A DNA stretch of 64,000 nt, from positions 978,963-1,042,962 of the forward strand of contig JAUIAY010000001.1 in NCBI GenBank assembly GCA_030425285.1. The letters are read 5' to 3'. The position numbers were made by a program, and so were the translations under genes. Source of the stretch: Bacteroidia bacterium. Its GTDB lineage: Bacteria; Bacteroidota; Bacteroidia; Flavobacteriales; Flavobacteriaceae. Positions 27,079 through 36,085 of the stretch are shown here, piece after piece; the first letter of the stretch is position 1; the number at the start of each line of letters is the position of its first letter. Under the pieces are notes generated by a model that saw nothing but the letters and a program-made list of their open reading frames with translations, searched no databases and had not been told where the DNA came from.

Positions 27079-27963
27079 TTAATTGCGTTTGTCTTCGCCC
27101 CAAAGCAATTTTTTTCGAAGCGTATCAAGGAAGCTTTCGTCAAGGAGTTCAACCATTTTTATTGTAAAAGGTGCTTTTATAATAGTCACTGTTGTGTCGT
27201 TAGATAATGTTGCAATTCGTGAATCTAACGAAACCAAAAAATTATCCTCACGACCACTTATGCGTAATTGAATTTCAGTAGAATCAGTAATAACAAGTGG
27301 TCTGGCACTTAAATTGTGAGGAGCGATAGGTGTTATAACAAAGCTGTTGGTGTCGGGTGTTATTACAGGACCGCCACAACTTAAGGAATATCCTGTTGAT
27401 CCTGTGGGTGTTGATATAATTAATCCATCGCTCCAGTATGAAGTAAGGTATTCACCATTTAATCTGGTTTCAACCGTAATCATGGATGTGGTATTTTTTC
27501 TACTTACGGCAATTTCATTGAGTGCAAAATCAAGAACTTTAAACTCGTCATGTTCTGGATCGGTGGAAATTGTTAAAAGGTTCCGTTCGGAGATTTTGTA
27601 TTTTTTTTCGAGAATTGCATCTATTGCATCACCTATGTTTTCATTTTGAATGGTAGCCAAAAATCCCAATCTCCCAGTATTGACTCCAACAATAGGAATA
27701 CCTAAATCCCGTACCAAGGTAATAGCGCGTAAAATGGTTCCGTCGCCACCAATGCTAATCAACAAATCATAACTGGAGTCCAGACTGTCAAATGTTTTTT
27801 GTTCGTAGTTGTCAAAAAGGCCATTGAACAGGTTTTTGGCATTATTGAAGAATTGACGCTCAATATAAACTGAAACAGTTTTGTCTTTTAGACAGTTTAA
27901 AAGGATTTGAAGAGAATCTTCATTACTTTTTTGATAGGATTGACCAAAAACAGCAATTTTCAT
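27079..27963 (-). CDS. nadK: NAD kinase
   Basis: 294 residues. The GGDGTILRA motif (about 70-78) and the glycine-rich TPTGSTGYSLSCGGPV region are diagnostic of ATP-NAD kinases, which make NADP from NAD. NxG segments that bind NAD are seen (GVNTGRLGFLA). It starts 3 bp after the CBS-domain gene and heads a run leading into the envelope genes. Confidence 0.96.
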   Translation of the reverse strand: MKIAVFGQSYQKSNEDSLQILLNCLKDKTVSVYIERQFFNNAKNLFNGLFDNYEQKTFDSLDSSYDLLISIGGDGTILRAITLVRDLGIPIVGVNTGRLGFLATIQNENIGDAIDAILEKKYKISERNLLTISTDPEHDEFKVLDFALNEIAVSRKNTTSMITVETRLNGEYLTSYWSDGLIISTPTGSTGYSLSCGGPVITPDTNSFVITPIAPHNLSARPLVITDSTEIQLRISGREDNFLVSLDSRIATLSNDTTVTIIKAPFTIKMVELLDESFLDTLRKKLLWGEDKRN

Positions 27964-27966
27964 AAA

Positions 27967-28626
27967 CTACATGTTTAGATATTTGTTCAAATATTCCGAA
28001 CGTTCTTTAAGGCTCTGCAAATAACTGTCTTCTTCATGACCCAATACAATGTTGTAGCTATACCTTCTAAACGTCTGCATGATATCATTCAATCCGGTAT
28101 TGCCTATTTTCAATGTTATCTGAACCATATCATTTTCAATTTTTGAGATAAAAGCACCTAAAAGTTTTCCGTCGTTTGATTCGACAATCTGACTAACTTC
28201 ACTAAACGAATAATCTACCAAGCCTTTTTCTACAATAAGAATGCCTCCAGCTTCTGAAAAAAATGGCGTTTCATTAAAAAGACCTATGATATCATTGAGT
28301 TCATAATAACCCAAGTAAACATTTTTAGGGCTCAATACAGGCATAATGTTGGATGAGTTCATAGCAAAAGCTTCCAAAACGTCCAGCCAATTGGTAGTTT
28401 CCCTAACAAAGAAGCCCTCAATGGCATGCCCATAATCATTAATTGATTTTCCGCTATCAAAGCAATGAGCATCTGTTTCAGACATACAACCCAGATAAGC
28501 ATCATATTCATTTTTAATAGGAATATGCGAATAGGTTAATTGGTTGAAGAGACCTTGCATATCGCCAACTTTGTCCGTATTGTTTAGCGGTTTGATATCG
28601 TTAATAATGTATTCTGAAAGATTCAT
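27967..28626 (-). CDS. CBS-domain protein
   Basis: 219 residues from the ATG at 28626 (MNLSEYIIND); the upstream ATG at 28650 is less likely. Two CBS repeats span about 1-125 (DMQGLFNQLTYSHIPI, NIMPVLSPKNVYLGYYELNDI). A C-terminal region at about 130-215 looks ACT-like (GGILIVEKGLVDYSFSEVSQIV). CBS pairs bind adenosine nucleotides as regulators. It directly precedes nadK, which suggests nucleotide-level control, but this is inference. Confidence 0.8.
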   Translation of the reverse strand: MNLSEYIINDIKPLNNTDKVGDMQGLFNQLTYSHIPIKNEYDAYLGCMSETDAHCFDSGKSINDYGHAIEGFFVRETTNWLDVLEAFAMNSSNIMPVLSPKNVYLGYYELNDIIGLFNETPFFSEAGGILIVEKGLVDYSFSEVSQIVESNDGKLLGAFISKIENDMVQITLKIGNTGLNDIMQTFRRYSYNIVLGHEEDSYLQSLKERSEYLNKYLNM

Positions 28627-28689
28627 TTTAATAATGCTATGAACATGCAAATTAATTAAAAAATACTACAATATGCCTTTGTGAGTTTG

Positions 28690-28697
28690 TATTTTTG
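28690..28697 (+). promoter_or_regulatory. candidate -7 element for pdxJ
   Basis: TATTTTTG fits TAnnTTTG, 20 bp before the pdxJ ATG. The nearest TTTG (28678-28681) is too close to be its -33 partner. Confidence 0.4.
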
Positions 28698-28717
28698 TGT
28701 TTTAAAAAAGTGAAGTA

Positions 28718-29431
28718 ATGACCAAATTAAGTGTAAACATAAATAAGATAGCAACACTCCGAAATTCAAGAGGAGGAAATGAGCCAAATGTTGTCAGGTT
28801 TGCCCAAGATGTCCAACGATTTGGAGCAGAGGGAGTGACCATTCATCCTAGGCCCGATGAACGCCATATTAGATATCAAGATGCTTACGATTTAAAACCT
28901 GAAGTTTACACCGAATATAATATTGAAGGTAATCCCATTGATAAATTTGTTGAGATGGTTTTAGAGTTAAAGCCAACACAGGTAACCTTGGTTCCTGATG
29001 CCGTAGATGCCATTACCAGTAATGCAGGTTGGGATACTATAAAGCATAAAGGTTTTTTGATTGAAACCATTCTTGAGTTTAAAAATAACGGTATTAGAAC
29101 GTCTATTTTTATAGATCCGGTTTTAAAGCAAATTGAAGGCGCCAAGGAAACAGGAACCGATAGAATTGAACTTTACACTGAAGCGTATGCGAACCAATAT
29201 AGTCTAGGAAATGAAAAGGCTATCGAGCCTTACGCTGCTTGTGCTGAACTTGCCAGTGAGCTTGGTTTAGGCGTTAATGCAGGACACGATCTGTCATTGG
29301 ATAACATTCGCTTTTTTAAGGAAAATATTCCTAGCTTATTGGAAGTTTCCATAGGACATGCCTTAATTTCTGAAAGTCTTTATCTAGGAGCGGAAAATGT
29401 TATTCAAATGTATTTGCAAAAACTGAAGTAA
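28718..29431 (+). CDS. pdxJ: pyridoxine 5'-phosphate synthase
   Basis: 237 residues. PdxJ condenses 1-deoxyxylulose 5-phosphate with 3-amino-2-oxopropyl phosphate in the vitamin B6 pathway. LSVNINKIATLRNSRGG and GVTIHPRPDERHIRYQD are family signatures, and GLGVNAGHDLSLDN lies near the C-terminus. Its stop overlaps the next gene by 1 bp. Confidence 0.96.
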   Translation: MTKLSVNINKIATLRNSRGGNEPNVVRFAQDVQRFGAEGVTIHPRPDERHIRYQDAYDLKPEVYTEYNIEGNPIDKFVEMVLELKPTQVTLVPDAVDAITSNAGWDTIKHKGFLIETILEFKNNGIRTSIFIDPVLKQIEGAKETGTDRIELYTEAYANQYSLGNEKAIEPYAACAELASELGLGVNAGHDLSLDNIRFFKENIPSLLEVSIGHALISESLYLGAENVIQMYLQKLK

Positions 29432-30195
29432 TGGAATTGTACTCAAATATATTAGGAGAAGGAAAACCATTTGTCATTTTGCATGGCTTTTTGGGAATGG
29501 GTGATAATTGGAAAACTCTTGGCCAACAATTTAGTGAAAACGGCTATGAAGTTCATTTGGTAGATCAACGTAACCATGGTAGGAGTTTTCATGATGAACA
29601 ATTTAGTTATGAGGATATGACCGAAGATTTAAAAAAGTATTTGGAGTCCCATAATCTTGAAAATATTGTGCTTTTAGGTCATTCTATGGGAGGGAAAACG
29701 GCTATGTTATTTGCTGTTCAATATCCTGAATTGGTGAGTAAATTGATTGTAGTTGATATTTCACCGCGATTTTACCCTATTCATCATGATACCATATTAA
29801 ATGGATTAATTAGCTTAAATTTTTCTGAATTAAAAAGTAGAGGTGAGGCAGATAAGCAACTAGCAGACTATGTGCCTGATTTTGGAACGCGCCAGTTTTT
29901 GTTAAAGAATTTATATTGGAAAGAAAAAGGACAATTGGCATTGCGAATGAATCTTGATGTACTTAAAGAACAAGTGGGCGAAGTTGGAGAGGCTTTGCCG
30001 TTGCATGAAACATTTCTTGGAGATACGCTTTTTATGCGAGGCGATAAGTCTGAATATATTGGTTATCAAGATGAAGGTATTATCAAAAACCATTTCCCAA
30101 ATTCCAAATTAGTAACTATAGCCAATGCGGGCCATTGGCTACATGCTGAAAACCCAACAGACTTTTATAATGAAGTCATGGTGTTTCTGAATTAA
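29431..30195 (+). CDS. alpha/beta hydrolase (YbfF-like esterase)
   Basis: 254 residues of the alpha/beta hydrolase fold. ILHGFLGMGDNWKTL gives the oxyanion region, VLLGHSMGGKTAM the nucleophile serine elbow, and IANAGHWLHAENP the catalytic His. The closest described pattern is the YbfF group of small esterases. The substrate is not predictable. Coupled to pdxJ by TAATG. Confidence 0.88.
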   Translation: MELYSNILGEGKPFVILHGFLGMGDNWKTLGQQFSENGYEVHLVDQRNHGRSFHDEQFSYEDMTEDLKKYLESHNLENIVLLGHSMGGKTAMLFAVQYPELVSKLIVVDISPRFYPIHHDTILNGLISLNFSELKSRGEADKQLADYVPDFGTRQFLLKNLYWKEKGQLALRMNLDVLKEQVGEVGEALPLHETFLGDTLFMRGDKSEYIGYQDEGIIKNHFPNSKLVTIANAGHWLHAENPTDFYNEVMVFLN

Positions 30196-30234
30196 AATTA
30201 TTAGTATCTTAACGGAAACTAATTTCTTTTAAAA

Positions 30235-30585
30235 ATGAAAACAATATTAAGAGTCTTATTGACCGCAGTAGCTGTGGTAATCTTGTCTAAATTGTTAAAT
30301 GGTGTTTCGGTTGATGGGTATGTAACAGCAATAGTAGTTGCTGCAGTTCTCGGGTTGTTAAACATTTTTGTCAAACCTTTATTGGTTCTGTTTACCTTGC
30401 CAGCTACGATACTTACTTTGGGCCTGTTTCTGTTTGTAATCAATGCCTGTATCATTCTTCTGGCTGATAAATTGGTTGATGGTTTTGGTGTCAGTAGTTT
30501 TTGGACGGCTTTATTGTTTAGTATCCTTTTAACTATTTTACAATCCATTTTTTATTCGGTTTTAGCAGAAGATAAAAACACCTGA
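30235..30585 (+). CDS. phage holin family (PF04020-type) membrane protein
   Basis: 116 residues with four hydrophobic segments and a VDGYVTAIVVAAVLGLLNIFVKPLL pattern typical of the small membrane proteins grouped as phage holin family 4 / YvlD-like. Despite the name these are ordinary chromosomal proteins of unknown role; nothing else here is phage-like. Confidence 0.8.
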   Translation: MKTILRVLLTAVAVVILSKLLNGVSVDGYVTAIVVAAVLGLLNIFVKPLLVLFTLPATILTLGLFLFVINACIILLADKLVDGFGVSSFWTALLFSILLTILQSIFYSVLAEDKNT

Positions 30586-30605
30586 AATACAATGCGTTAA
30601 AATAC

Positions 30606-30636
30606 TTTGTTGGAGTGTAAAAAAGTACTACTTTTG
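30606..30636 (+). promoter_or_regulatory. predicted tig promoter overlapped by an inverted repeat
   Basis: TTTG (30606-30609), a 19-base spacer and TACTTTTG (30629-30636) match the Bacteroidota promoter consensus exactly, 24 bp before the tig ATG. A perfect 8-bp inverted repeat, TTGGAGTG (30610-30617) / CACTCCAA (30637-30644), encloses the -7 box. Confidence 0.7.
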
Positions 30637-30660
30637 CACTCCAATTTTTATAGATATAAA

Positions 30661-31989
30661 ATGAATATTACAAGAGAAAACATTGATGCATTAAATGCGG
30701 TTGTGAAAGTAGATATCGCTAAAGAAGATTACAGCGACAAAGTAGAAAAAATCTTAAGTGATTACCGTAAAACAGCAAACATTCCTGGATTTAGAAAAGG
30801 GCATGTGCCAATGGGAATGGTGAAAAAGCAATATGGTAAAGCTGTATTGGTAGATGAGGTAAATAAATTACTTCAAGATGCATTAAACAAATATTTAACA
30901 GAAGAGAAATTAGACGTTTTAGGTAACCCATTGCCAAAACCACAAGATAATTTGGATTGGGATGCAGAGAAATTATCTTTTGAATTTGAGTTAGGATTAG
31001 CTCCAGAATTTGATGTGAACCTAAAACCTAAAAAGGCTTTTACGCACTATAACATTGTTGCTGGTGATAAAATGATCAACGATCAAGTTGAAAATATTCA
31101 AAAGCAATATGGGAAATTGGTTTCTCAAAAAGAAGTAGCAAAAGACAGTGAAATTACAGGTGTTTTCAAAAATGAAGAGCGTGAAATAGAAAACACAGTT
31201 ACCATAACCTTGGATAAGTTTAAGGGAAAAGCAACCGAAAAGAAATTTATTGGTTCTAAAGTAGGTGATGTTATTGAATTAAAGACCAAAGGACTTTACG
31301 ATGATGAGCATGAATTAATGCATGCCTTAAAATTAGGTCATGATGATGTTCACGGATTGGATATAAAAGTGACTTTCACTATTACTGAAATTAACGAACG
31401 TCAATTGGCTGATTTAGATCAAGAATTATTCGATAAGTTGTTTGGTAAAGGTGTAGTGACTTCAGTTACCGAATTGAAGGAAAAGATTAAGGAAGATGCT
31501 GAAAAGCAATTTACACAACAGTCTGACCAAAAATTATTAAACGATGTTACTGAATTTTTGGTAGATAATACCAAGTTTGATTTGCCATCAACATTTCTAC
31601 AAAAGTGGATGCAAACAGCAGGTGAGCAAGAATTGACTGAAGAGCAAGCTAAAGAAGAATACGAAAAGTCAGAAAAAAGTTTACGTTATCAATTGATTGA
31701 AGGTAAGCTAATCACTGATAACGATATCAAGGTGACTATGGATGATATTAAAGGCCACGCCAAAAACATGATTAAAGCTCAAATGGCGCAATTTGGTCAA
31801 ATGAATCCATCAGACAAAGAGTTGGAAGACATTGCTGCTCGTGTGCTTTCTAATCAAGAAGAAGCGCGTCGTATTTCAGAACAAATCATAAGTCAGAGAT
31901 TATTGGTCATGTACAAAGAGAAAGCCAATATTAAGACTAAAGAAATCACTTATGATGACTTTGTGAAAGAAGTATATGGCGATAAATAA
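30661..31989 (+). CDS. tig: trigger factor
   Basis: 442 residues. The ATG at 30661 gives the conserved N-terminus; the upstream reading from 30607 crosses the promoter. The ribosome-binding loop is NIPGFRKGHVP (about 39-49). A diverged peptidyl-prolyl isomerase-like domain (about 150-245) and a helical chaperone domain follow. It folds nascent chains at the ribosome exit. clpP and clpX follow, the usual tig-clpP-clpX order, but a terminator lies after tig. Confidence 0.95.
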   Translation: MNITRENIDALNAVVKVDIAKEDYSDKVEKILSDYRKTANIPGFRKGHVPMGMVKKQYGKAVLVDEVNKLLQDALNKYLTEEKLDVLGNPLPKPQDNLDWDAEKLSFEFELGLAPEFDVNLKPKKAFTHYNIVAGDKMINDQVENIQKQYGKLVSQKEVAKDSEITGVFKNEEREIENTVTITLDKFKGKATEKKFIGSKVGDVIELKTKGLYDDEHELMHALKLGHDDVHGLDIKVTFTITEINERQLADLDQELFDKLFGKGVVTSVTELKEKIKEDAEKQFTQQSDQKLLNDVTEFLVDNTKFDLPSTFLQKWMQTAGEQELTEEQAKEEYEKSEKSLRYQLIEGKLITDNDIKVTMDDIKGHAKNMIKAQMAQFGQMNPSDKELEDIAARVLSNQEEARRISEQIISQRLLVMYKEKANIKTKEITYDDFVKEVYGDK

Positions 31990-32023
31990 GCCAATAAGCT
32001 TTTAAAGAATAAAATCATTATAT

Positions 32024-32065
32024 TTAGGCGCTGAAACTTTAAGGATTCAGCGCCTAATTTTTTAC
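32024..32065 (+). terminator. terminator between tig and clpP
   Basis: A 12-bp perfect stem (TTAGGCGCTGAA 32024-32035 / TTCAGCGCCTAA 32046-32057) with a 10-base loop, then TTTTTT. Confidence 0.88.
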
Positions 32066-32085
32066 AAAAAACCCAATATAGAACT

Positions 32086-32760
32086 ATGGATTACGCTAAA
32101 GAATTTGAAAAATTCGCTATAAAAGATCAAGGGATTAGTAGTACTTATTACAATAAGATAATGAGTAGTATGTATCCTACCAATTTGACCCCTAATATCA
32201 TTGAAGAACGTCAAATGAACATTGCCATATTTGATGTTTTCTCAAGATTGATGATGGATCGTATTATTTTTCTTGGCACAGGAATTAATGACCAAGTGGC
32301 CAATATCATTCAAGCTCAATTGTTGTTTTTAGAGAGTACAGACTCTTCAAAAGATATTCAAATATATATCAACTCTCCTGGTGGAAGTGTTTATGCTGGT
32401 TTAGGAATCTACGATACCATGCAATTTATTAAGCCAGATGTAGCAACTATTTGTACAGGAATGGCGGCTTCAATGGGAGCAGTACTTTTATGTGCTGGTG
32501 AGAAAGGAAAACGAAGCGGATTGCCTCACTCAAGAGTTATGATTCACCAACCATTAGGTGGAGCTCAAGGTCAGGCCAGTGATATTGAAATTACGGCTAG
32601 AGAGATATTGACATTAAAAGAAGAGCTTTATAAGATAATTAGTAAACATTCGGGTCAGGATTACGACAAAGTTTATGAAGATAGTGATCGTGACTATTGG
32701 ATGAAAGCTGATAAAGCTAAAGAATACGGAATGATTGACGAAATATTAATGCGTAGTTAA
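32086..32760 (+). CDS. clpP: ATP-dependent Clp protease proteolytic subunit
   Basis: 224 residues. Catalytic Ser129 sits in TGMAASMGA and His154 in [10 protein letters not shown]; the acidic residue of the triad follows further on. [16 protein letters not shown] is the oxyanion region. A propeptide of about 30 residues is likely removed. It forms a 14-mer working with ClpX, encoded 31 bp downstream. Confidence 0.97.
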   Translation: MDYAKEFEKFAIKDQGISSTYYNKIMSSMYPTNLTPNIIEERQMNIAIFDVFSRLMMDRIIFLGTGINDQVANIIQAQLLFLESTDSSKDIQIYINSPGGSVYAGLGIYDTMQFIKPDVATICTGMAASMGAVLLCAGEKGKRSGLPHSRVMIHQPLGGAQGQASDIEITAREILTLKEELYKIISKHSGQDYDKVYEDSDRDYWMKADKAKEYGMIDEILMRS

Positions 32761-32791
32761 TCGTTTATAAAAGAATACAGAATTTAGATAT

Positions 32792-34024
32792 ATGGCAAAG
32801 GAAGATTTAGAATGCTCATTTTGCGGTCGGAAAAAACCTGAAACCAACTTGCTCATTGCAGGATTGGATGCTCACATATGTGATAGGTGTATAGAACAGG
32901 CTCATGGAATTGTTTTGGAGGAATCAAAACAAAGCGATAACAGTGAGCTTACGGCTGAATTGATGCTTCGTAAACCTCAAAAGATAAAATCATTTCTTGA
33001 TGAATATATTATTGGTCAAGAAGCTACAAAAAAGGTGATGTCGGTTGCAGTTTATAATCACTATAAGCGTTTGCTACAACCACCTTCAGATGATGATATT
33101 GAAATACAAAAGAGTAATATTATCATGGTTGGCCAAACTGGAACAGGAAAAACCTTAATGGCTAAAACCGTTGCTAAAATGCTTAATGTGCCTTTAGCAA
33201 TAGTAGATGCAACTGTACTTACTGAAGCTGGTTATGTGGGTGAAGATGTTGAGAGTATTTTAACCAGACTTTTACAAGCGGCTGATTATAATTTAGAGAA
33301 AGCAGAAAAGGGTATTGTGTTTATTGACGAGATCGATAAAATTGCCAGAAAAAGTGACAACCCATCAATTACACGTGATGTTTCAGGAGAAGGTGTGCAA
33401 CAAGCTTTGTTGAAATTATTGGAAGGTACTACGGTTAATGTTCCACCAAAGGGAGGACGTAAACACCCAGATCAAAAGTTTATTGAGGTGAATACCGAGA
33501 ATATATTGTTTATTGCAGGTGGTGCTTTTGATGGTATTGAAAAAGTAATTTCAAAACGTTTGAATATGCAAGCGGTTGGTTATAGTGCTTCTATGTCCGA
33601 CGAGCGTGTAGACCACGATCATTTGCTTCAATATATCATACCAAAGGATTTAAAAGATTTTGGACTGATTCCAGAAATCATTGGCCGATTACCCGTTTTA
33701 ACCTATATGGATCCTTTGGATGCTCAAACTTTAAGAGCGATACTAACAGAACCCAAGAATGCTATTATCAAACAATATAAAAAGTTGTTTGCTATGGATG
33801 ATATTGAGTTTAGCATTACTGATGGTGCGTTGGATTTTATAGTGGATAAAGCTATTGAATACAAGTTAGGGGCTAGAGGACTTCGTTCATTATGTGAAGA
33901 GATCTTAACCGATGCTATGTTTGAAATGCCTGGAAGTGATGATACGGAATTGAAGGTAACCAAAGCTTATGCTGAAGATAAGATTACTAAAACAACGCTT
34001 AAAAAATTAAAAGCCGTTTCATAA
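32792..34024 (+). CDS. clpX: ATP-dependent Clp protease ATPase subunit ClpX
   Basis: 410 residues. N-terminal zinc finger with Cys8, Cys11, Cys30 and Cys33; Walker A GQTGTGKT; Walker [12 protein letters not shown]; the arginine-finger and sensor region [11 protein letters not shown]; and the C-terminal small domain with GARGLRS. It unfolds tagged substrates and feeds ClpP. Confidence 0.97.
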   Translation: MAKEDLECSFCGRKKPETNLLIAGLDAHICDRCIEQAHGIVLEESKQSDNSELTAELMLRKPQKIKSFLDEYIIGQEATKKVMSVAVYNHYKRLLQPPSDDDIEIQKSNIIMVGQTGTGKTLMAKTVAKMLNVPLAIVDATVLTEAGYVGEDVESILTRLLQAADYNLEKAEKGIVFIDEIDKIARKSDNPSITRDVSGEGVQQALLKLLEGTTVNVPPKGGRKHPDQKFIEVNTENILFIAGGAFDGIEKVISKRLNMQAVGYSASMSDERVDHDHLLQYIIPKDLKDFGLIPEIIGRLPVLTYMDPLDAQTLRAILTEPKNAIIKQYKKLFAMDDIEFSITDGALDFIVDKAIEYKLGARGLRSLCEEILTDAMFEMPGSDDTELKVTKAYAEDKITKTTLKKLKAVS

Positions 34025-34048
34025 TAAGTAGAATAAAATTTATTTGAG

Positions 34049-34080
34049 GCCACTATTCAAAAAGGATAGTGGCTTTTTTT
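34049..34080 (+). terminator. clpX terminator lying inside the 3' end of crtY
   Basis: GCCACTAT (34049-34056) / ATAGTGGC (34066-34073) followed by seven T. The crtY stop codon (34057-34059, minus) lies in the loop, so the last crtY codons are also the terminator of the convergent clpX gene. Confidence 0.88.
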
Positions 34081-34761
34081 ATGACTTTGATTTATAAAGT
34101 ACTCATATAGTTCAATATTCAAAAAAATGAGTAACAAGCCATAAATACTGTCTTCAATGGGAATGTTGAATAATCTGATTCCTAAATTTTCTAAATCGTT
34201 GTACCAAACAATGGGTTCAACCAAAAAACTTCCGGTTAATACGCCATTACTAAAAAAAAAGAAAGGAAGTATGAATAAGTATGTTAAATAATGGTAGGAT
34301 AGATTGACATGCTTAAACCTTAAATAAATCAGATAGGCACTAGTAAAGAAAAACGTTATAGATGTGTAGAGTTTATTGTAATTTATTAGGGCAATTATCA
34401 GTAGTATAGTAATTAAACCATAAGAAATATATTGGTGAAGTTTTTCAAGCGGGTTTTTCTTAATGAGATGCTTAAGAGCAAAATAACTAAAAACACAGCA
34501 AAACGGTATACATATAAAAAATAGTATTTCCTCTAAAGGGAGGACACCTAAATAAATGCCTGTTAAATAATCATTGTTAAAACCCCAAACACCTATTTCG
34601 GTAAACCAATAGTCCCAAATTATGAAAAACAGGGACACAAATATATTTGCCTTAAAAAATGCTGTCCAGTATTTATAAAAAGGATATTTGGGATAAAAAC
34701 TTGCAATCAGAGGGATGCTTATACATGCCAGATTAACAAAAAGGTACGATAGAGACATCAT
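34057..34761 (-). CDS. lycopene cyclase (fused CrtYc-CrtYd type)
   Basis: About 234 residues from the ATG at 34761, which overlaps the hydroxylase stop (ATGA). Six or seven membrane helices. Two homologous halves show the lycopene cyclase domain motifs: GVWGFNNDYLTGIYLGVLPLEEILFF in the first and the similar FNIPIEDSIYGLLLIF in the second. It is predicted to turn lycopene into beta-carotene in the inner membrane. Last gene of the crt cluster. Confidence 0.88.
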   Translation of the reverse strand: MMSLSYLFVNLACISIPLIASFYPKYPFYKYWTAFFKANIFVSLFFIIWDYWFTEIGVWGFNNDYLTGIYLGVLPLEEILFFICIPFCCVFSYFALKHLIKKNPLEKLHQYISYGLITILLIIALINYNKLYTSITFFFTSAYLIYLRFKHVNLSYHYLTYLFILPFFFFSNGVLTGSFLVEPIVWYNDLENLGIRLFNIPIEDSIYGLLLIFLNIELYEYFINQSHKKSHYPF

Positions 34762-35216
34762 TGCTTGTACTGATTGTGGTATTTCTTTGGAACAAATAAC
34801 ATTCCAAAACACTCACCATCTTCCTTTCCCAAGTGTTTATGGTGCACTTTGTGTGCTTTTCTCAAAGCTAAAAGAAATTTGTTCTTTGTATGCTTGAACC
34901 ACTTAAAACGTTGATGTATTAAAACATCATGCACCAAAAAATAAGTTAAACCGTAAAAAAATATCCCTAGACCAATAAAGAACATGAAGTTTAAATTGGG
35001 AACTAAACCAAAATAGAACAGCAGTATACTAGGAATGGCAAAAATCACAAAAAAAGTATCATTCTTTTCAAAAACATGTGGGTATTTTGGTTGGTGGTGG
35101 TCTTCATGTAAATACCATAAAAATCCATGCATGATATATTTATGGGTAAACCACGTAACTAACTCCATTAAAACGAAAGTTGCTAAAGTAACTATGATGA
35201 ATAATAAAATCTTCAT
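34758..35216 (-). CDS. crtZ: beta-carotene hydroxylase
   Basis: 152 residues with four helices and the His clusters of the fatty-acid hydroxylase superfamily: HKYIMHGFLWYLHEDHH, HDVLIH and HKVHHKHLGKEDGE. These bind a di-iron centre. It is predicted to hydroxylate the beta-ionone rings, converting beta-carotene to zeaxanthin. Coupled to the cyclase gene by a 4-bp overlap. Confidence 0.93.
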   Translation of the reverse strand: MKILLFIIVTLATFVLMELVTWFTHKYIMHGFLWYLHEDHHQPKYPHVFEKNDTFFVIFAIPSILLFYFGLVPNLNFMFFIGLGIFFYGLTYFLVHDVLIHQRFKWFKHTKNKFLLALRKAHKVHHKHLGKEDGECFGMLFVPKKYHNQYKQ

Positions 35217-35246
35217 ATTCCTAAATTTAAGAAAATTTAAACTTTT

Positions 35247-36083
35247 TTAAAAAGCATGCAGTTTATATCTAATGTATGACTTTGTTAGTATGAACAGCTT
35301 CAGTCCATTCGAAATTCGAATACGTTCGGTTGCAATTTTTTTAGAATCGGCTTTTTTTAGTTTTTTAAGTAGCTTTAGGTAGTATCTGTAGGCAATATAA
35401 ACACCTAATTTACTCTCCATTGGTAATTGTATAATTCCTTTGTACGCTACTTGTAAGTCTTTTTCAATATCGGCAATTATCTCTTTTTTGGATAGGTTGT
35501 TTAGGGCATTATTTGAAAGGTTTGGGAAATAGGATCTTCCTAATTTTTCAGTATCATCTTTAAAGTCTCTTAAGAAATTTACTTTTTGAAATGCAGATCC
35601 TAAATGTTTAGCTGCATATTTTAACTCATTAAACTTTTCTTCATCATTATTAACAAATACACGCAAACACATAAGACCAACCACATCAGCTGACCCATAT
35701 ATATAATTTTCGTAATCTTCTGTAGTGGTATAATCTGTAACATATAAATCGGACTCCATACGTTTTAGGAAATCATCGGCATACGTTTCTAATTTATATT
35801 TTCTGGCTACCTCTTGAAATGAGTTAATAATGGGATTAAGGCTGATTTTTTGCTCTAGAGATTTATGATAATCATTGACAAAATCCTTAAAAAGTTCAAC
35901 TTGATTATAACCTTCAAAAGAATCAACAATTTCATCTGCATAACGTACAAAACCATAAATAGCATATATGACAGGTCTGATGGAAGGAGCAAATAGTTTT
36001 ATTCCTAATGAAAATGAAGTGCTATAGGAATTGGTTACAATTTTACTGCACTTTAAGCTAGATTTGTCAAATAATGCTTTCAT
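35247..36083 (-). CDS. crtB: phytoene synthase
   Basis: 278 residues, squalene/phytoene synthase family. The first Asp-rich motif is RYADEIVDS (Asp50, Asp54) and the second FLRDFKDDTEKLGRSYFP (Asp173, Asp177), which bind Mg-diphosphate. It joins two geranylgeranyl diphosphates to phytoene. Only 2 bp separate it from the crtI stop. Confidence 0.95.
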   Translation of the reverse strand: MKALFDKSSLKCSKIVTNSYSTSFSLGIKLFAPSIRPVIYAIYGFVRYADEIVDSFEGYNQVELFKDFVNDYHKSLEQKISLNPIINSFQEVARKYKLETYADDFLKRMESDLYVTDYTTTEDYENYIYGSADVVGLMCLRVFVNNDEEKFNELKYAAKHLGSAFQKVNFLRDFKDDTEKLGRSYFPNLSNNALNNLSKKEIIADIEKDLQVAYKGIIQLPMESKLGVYIAYRYYLKLLKKLKKADSKKIATERIRISNGLKLFILTKSYIRYKLHAF

Positions 36084-36085
36084 AG

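Noticed and set aside
30235-30585. Phage remnant suggested by the name phage holin family
   Set aside because: The family is a common chromosomal membrane protein; no other phage gene or attachment site is nearby.
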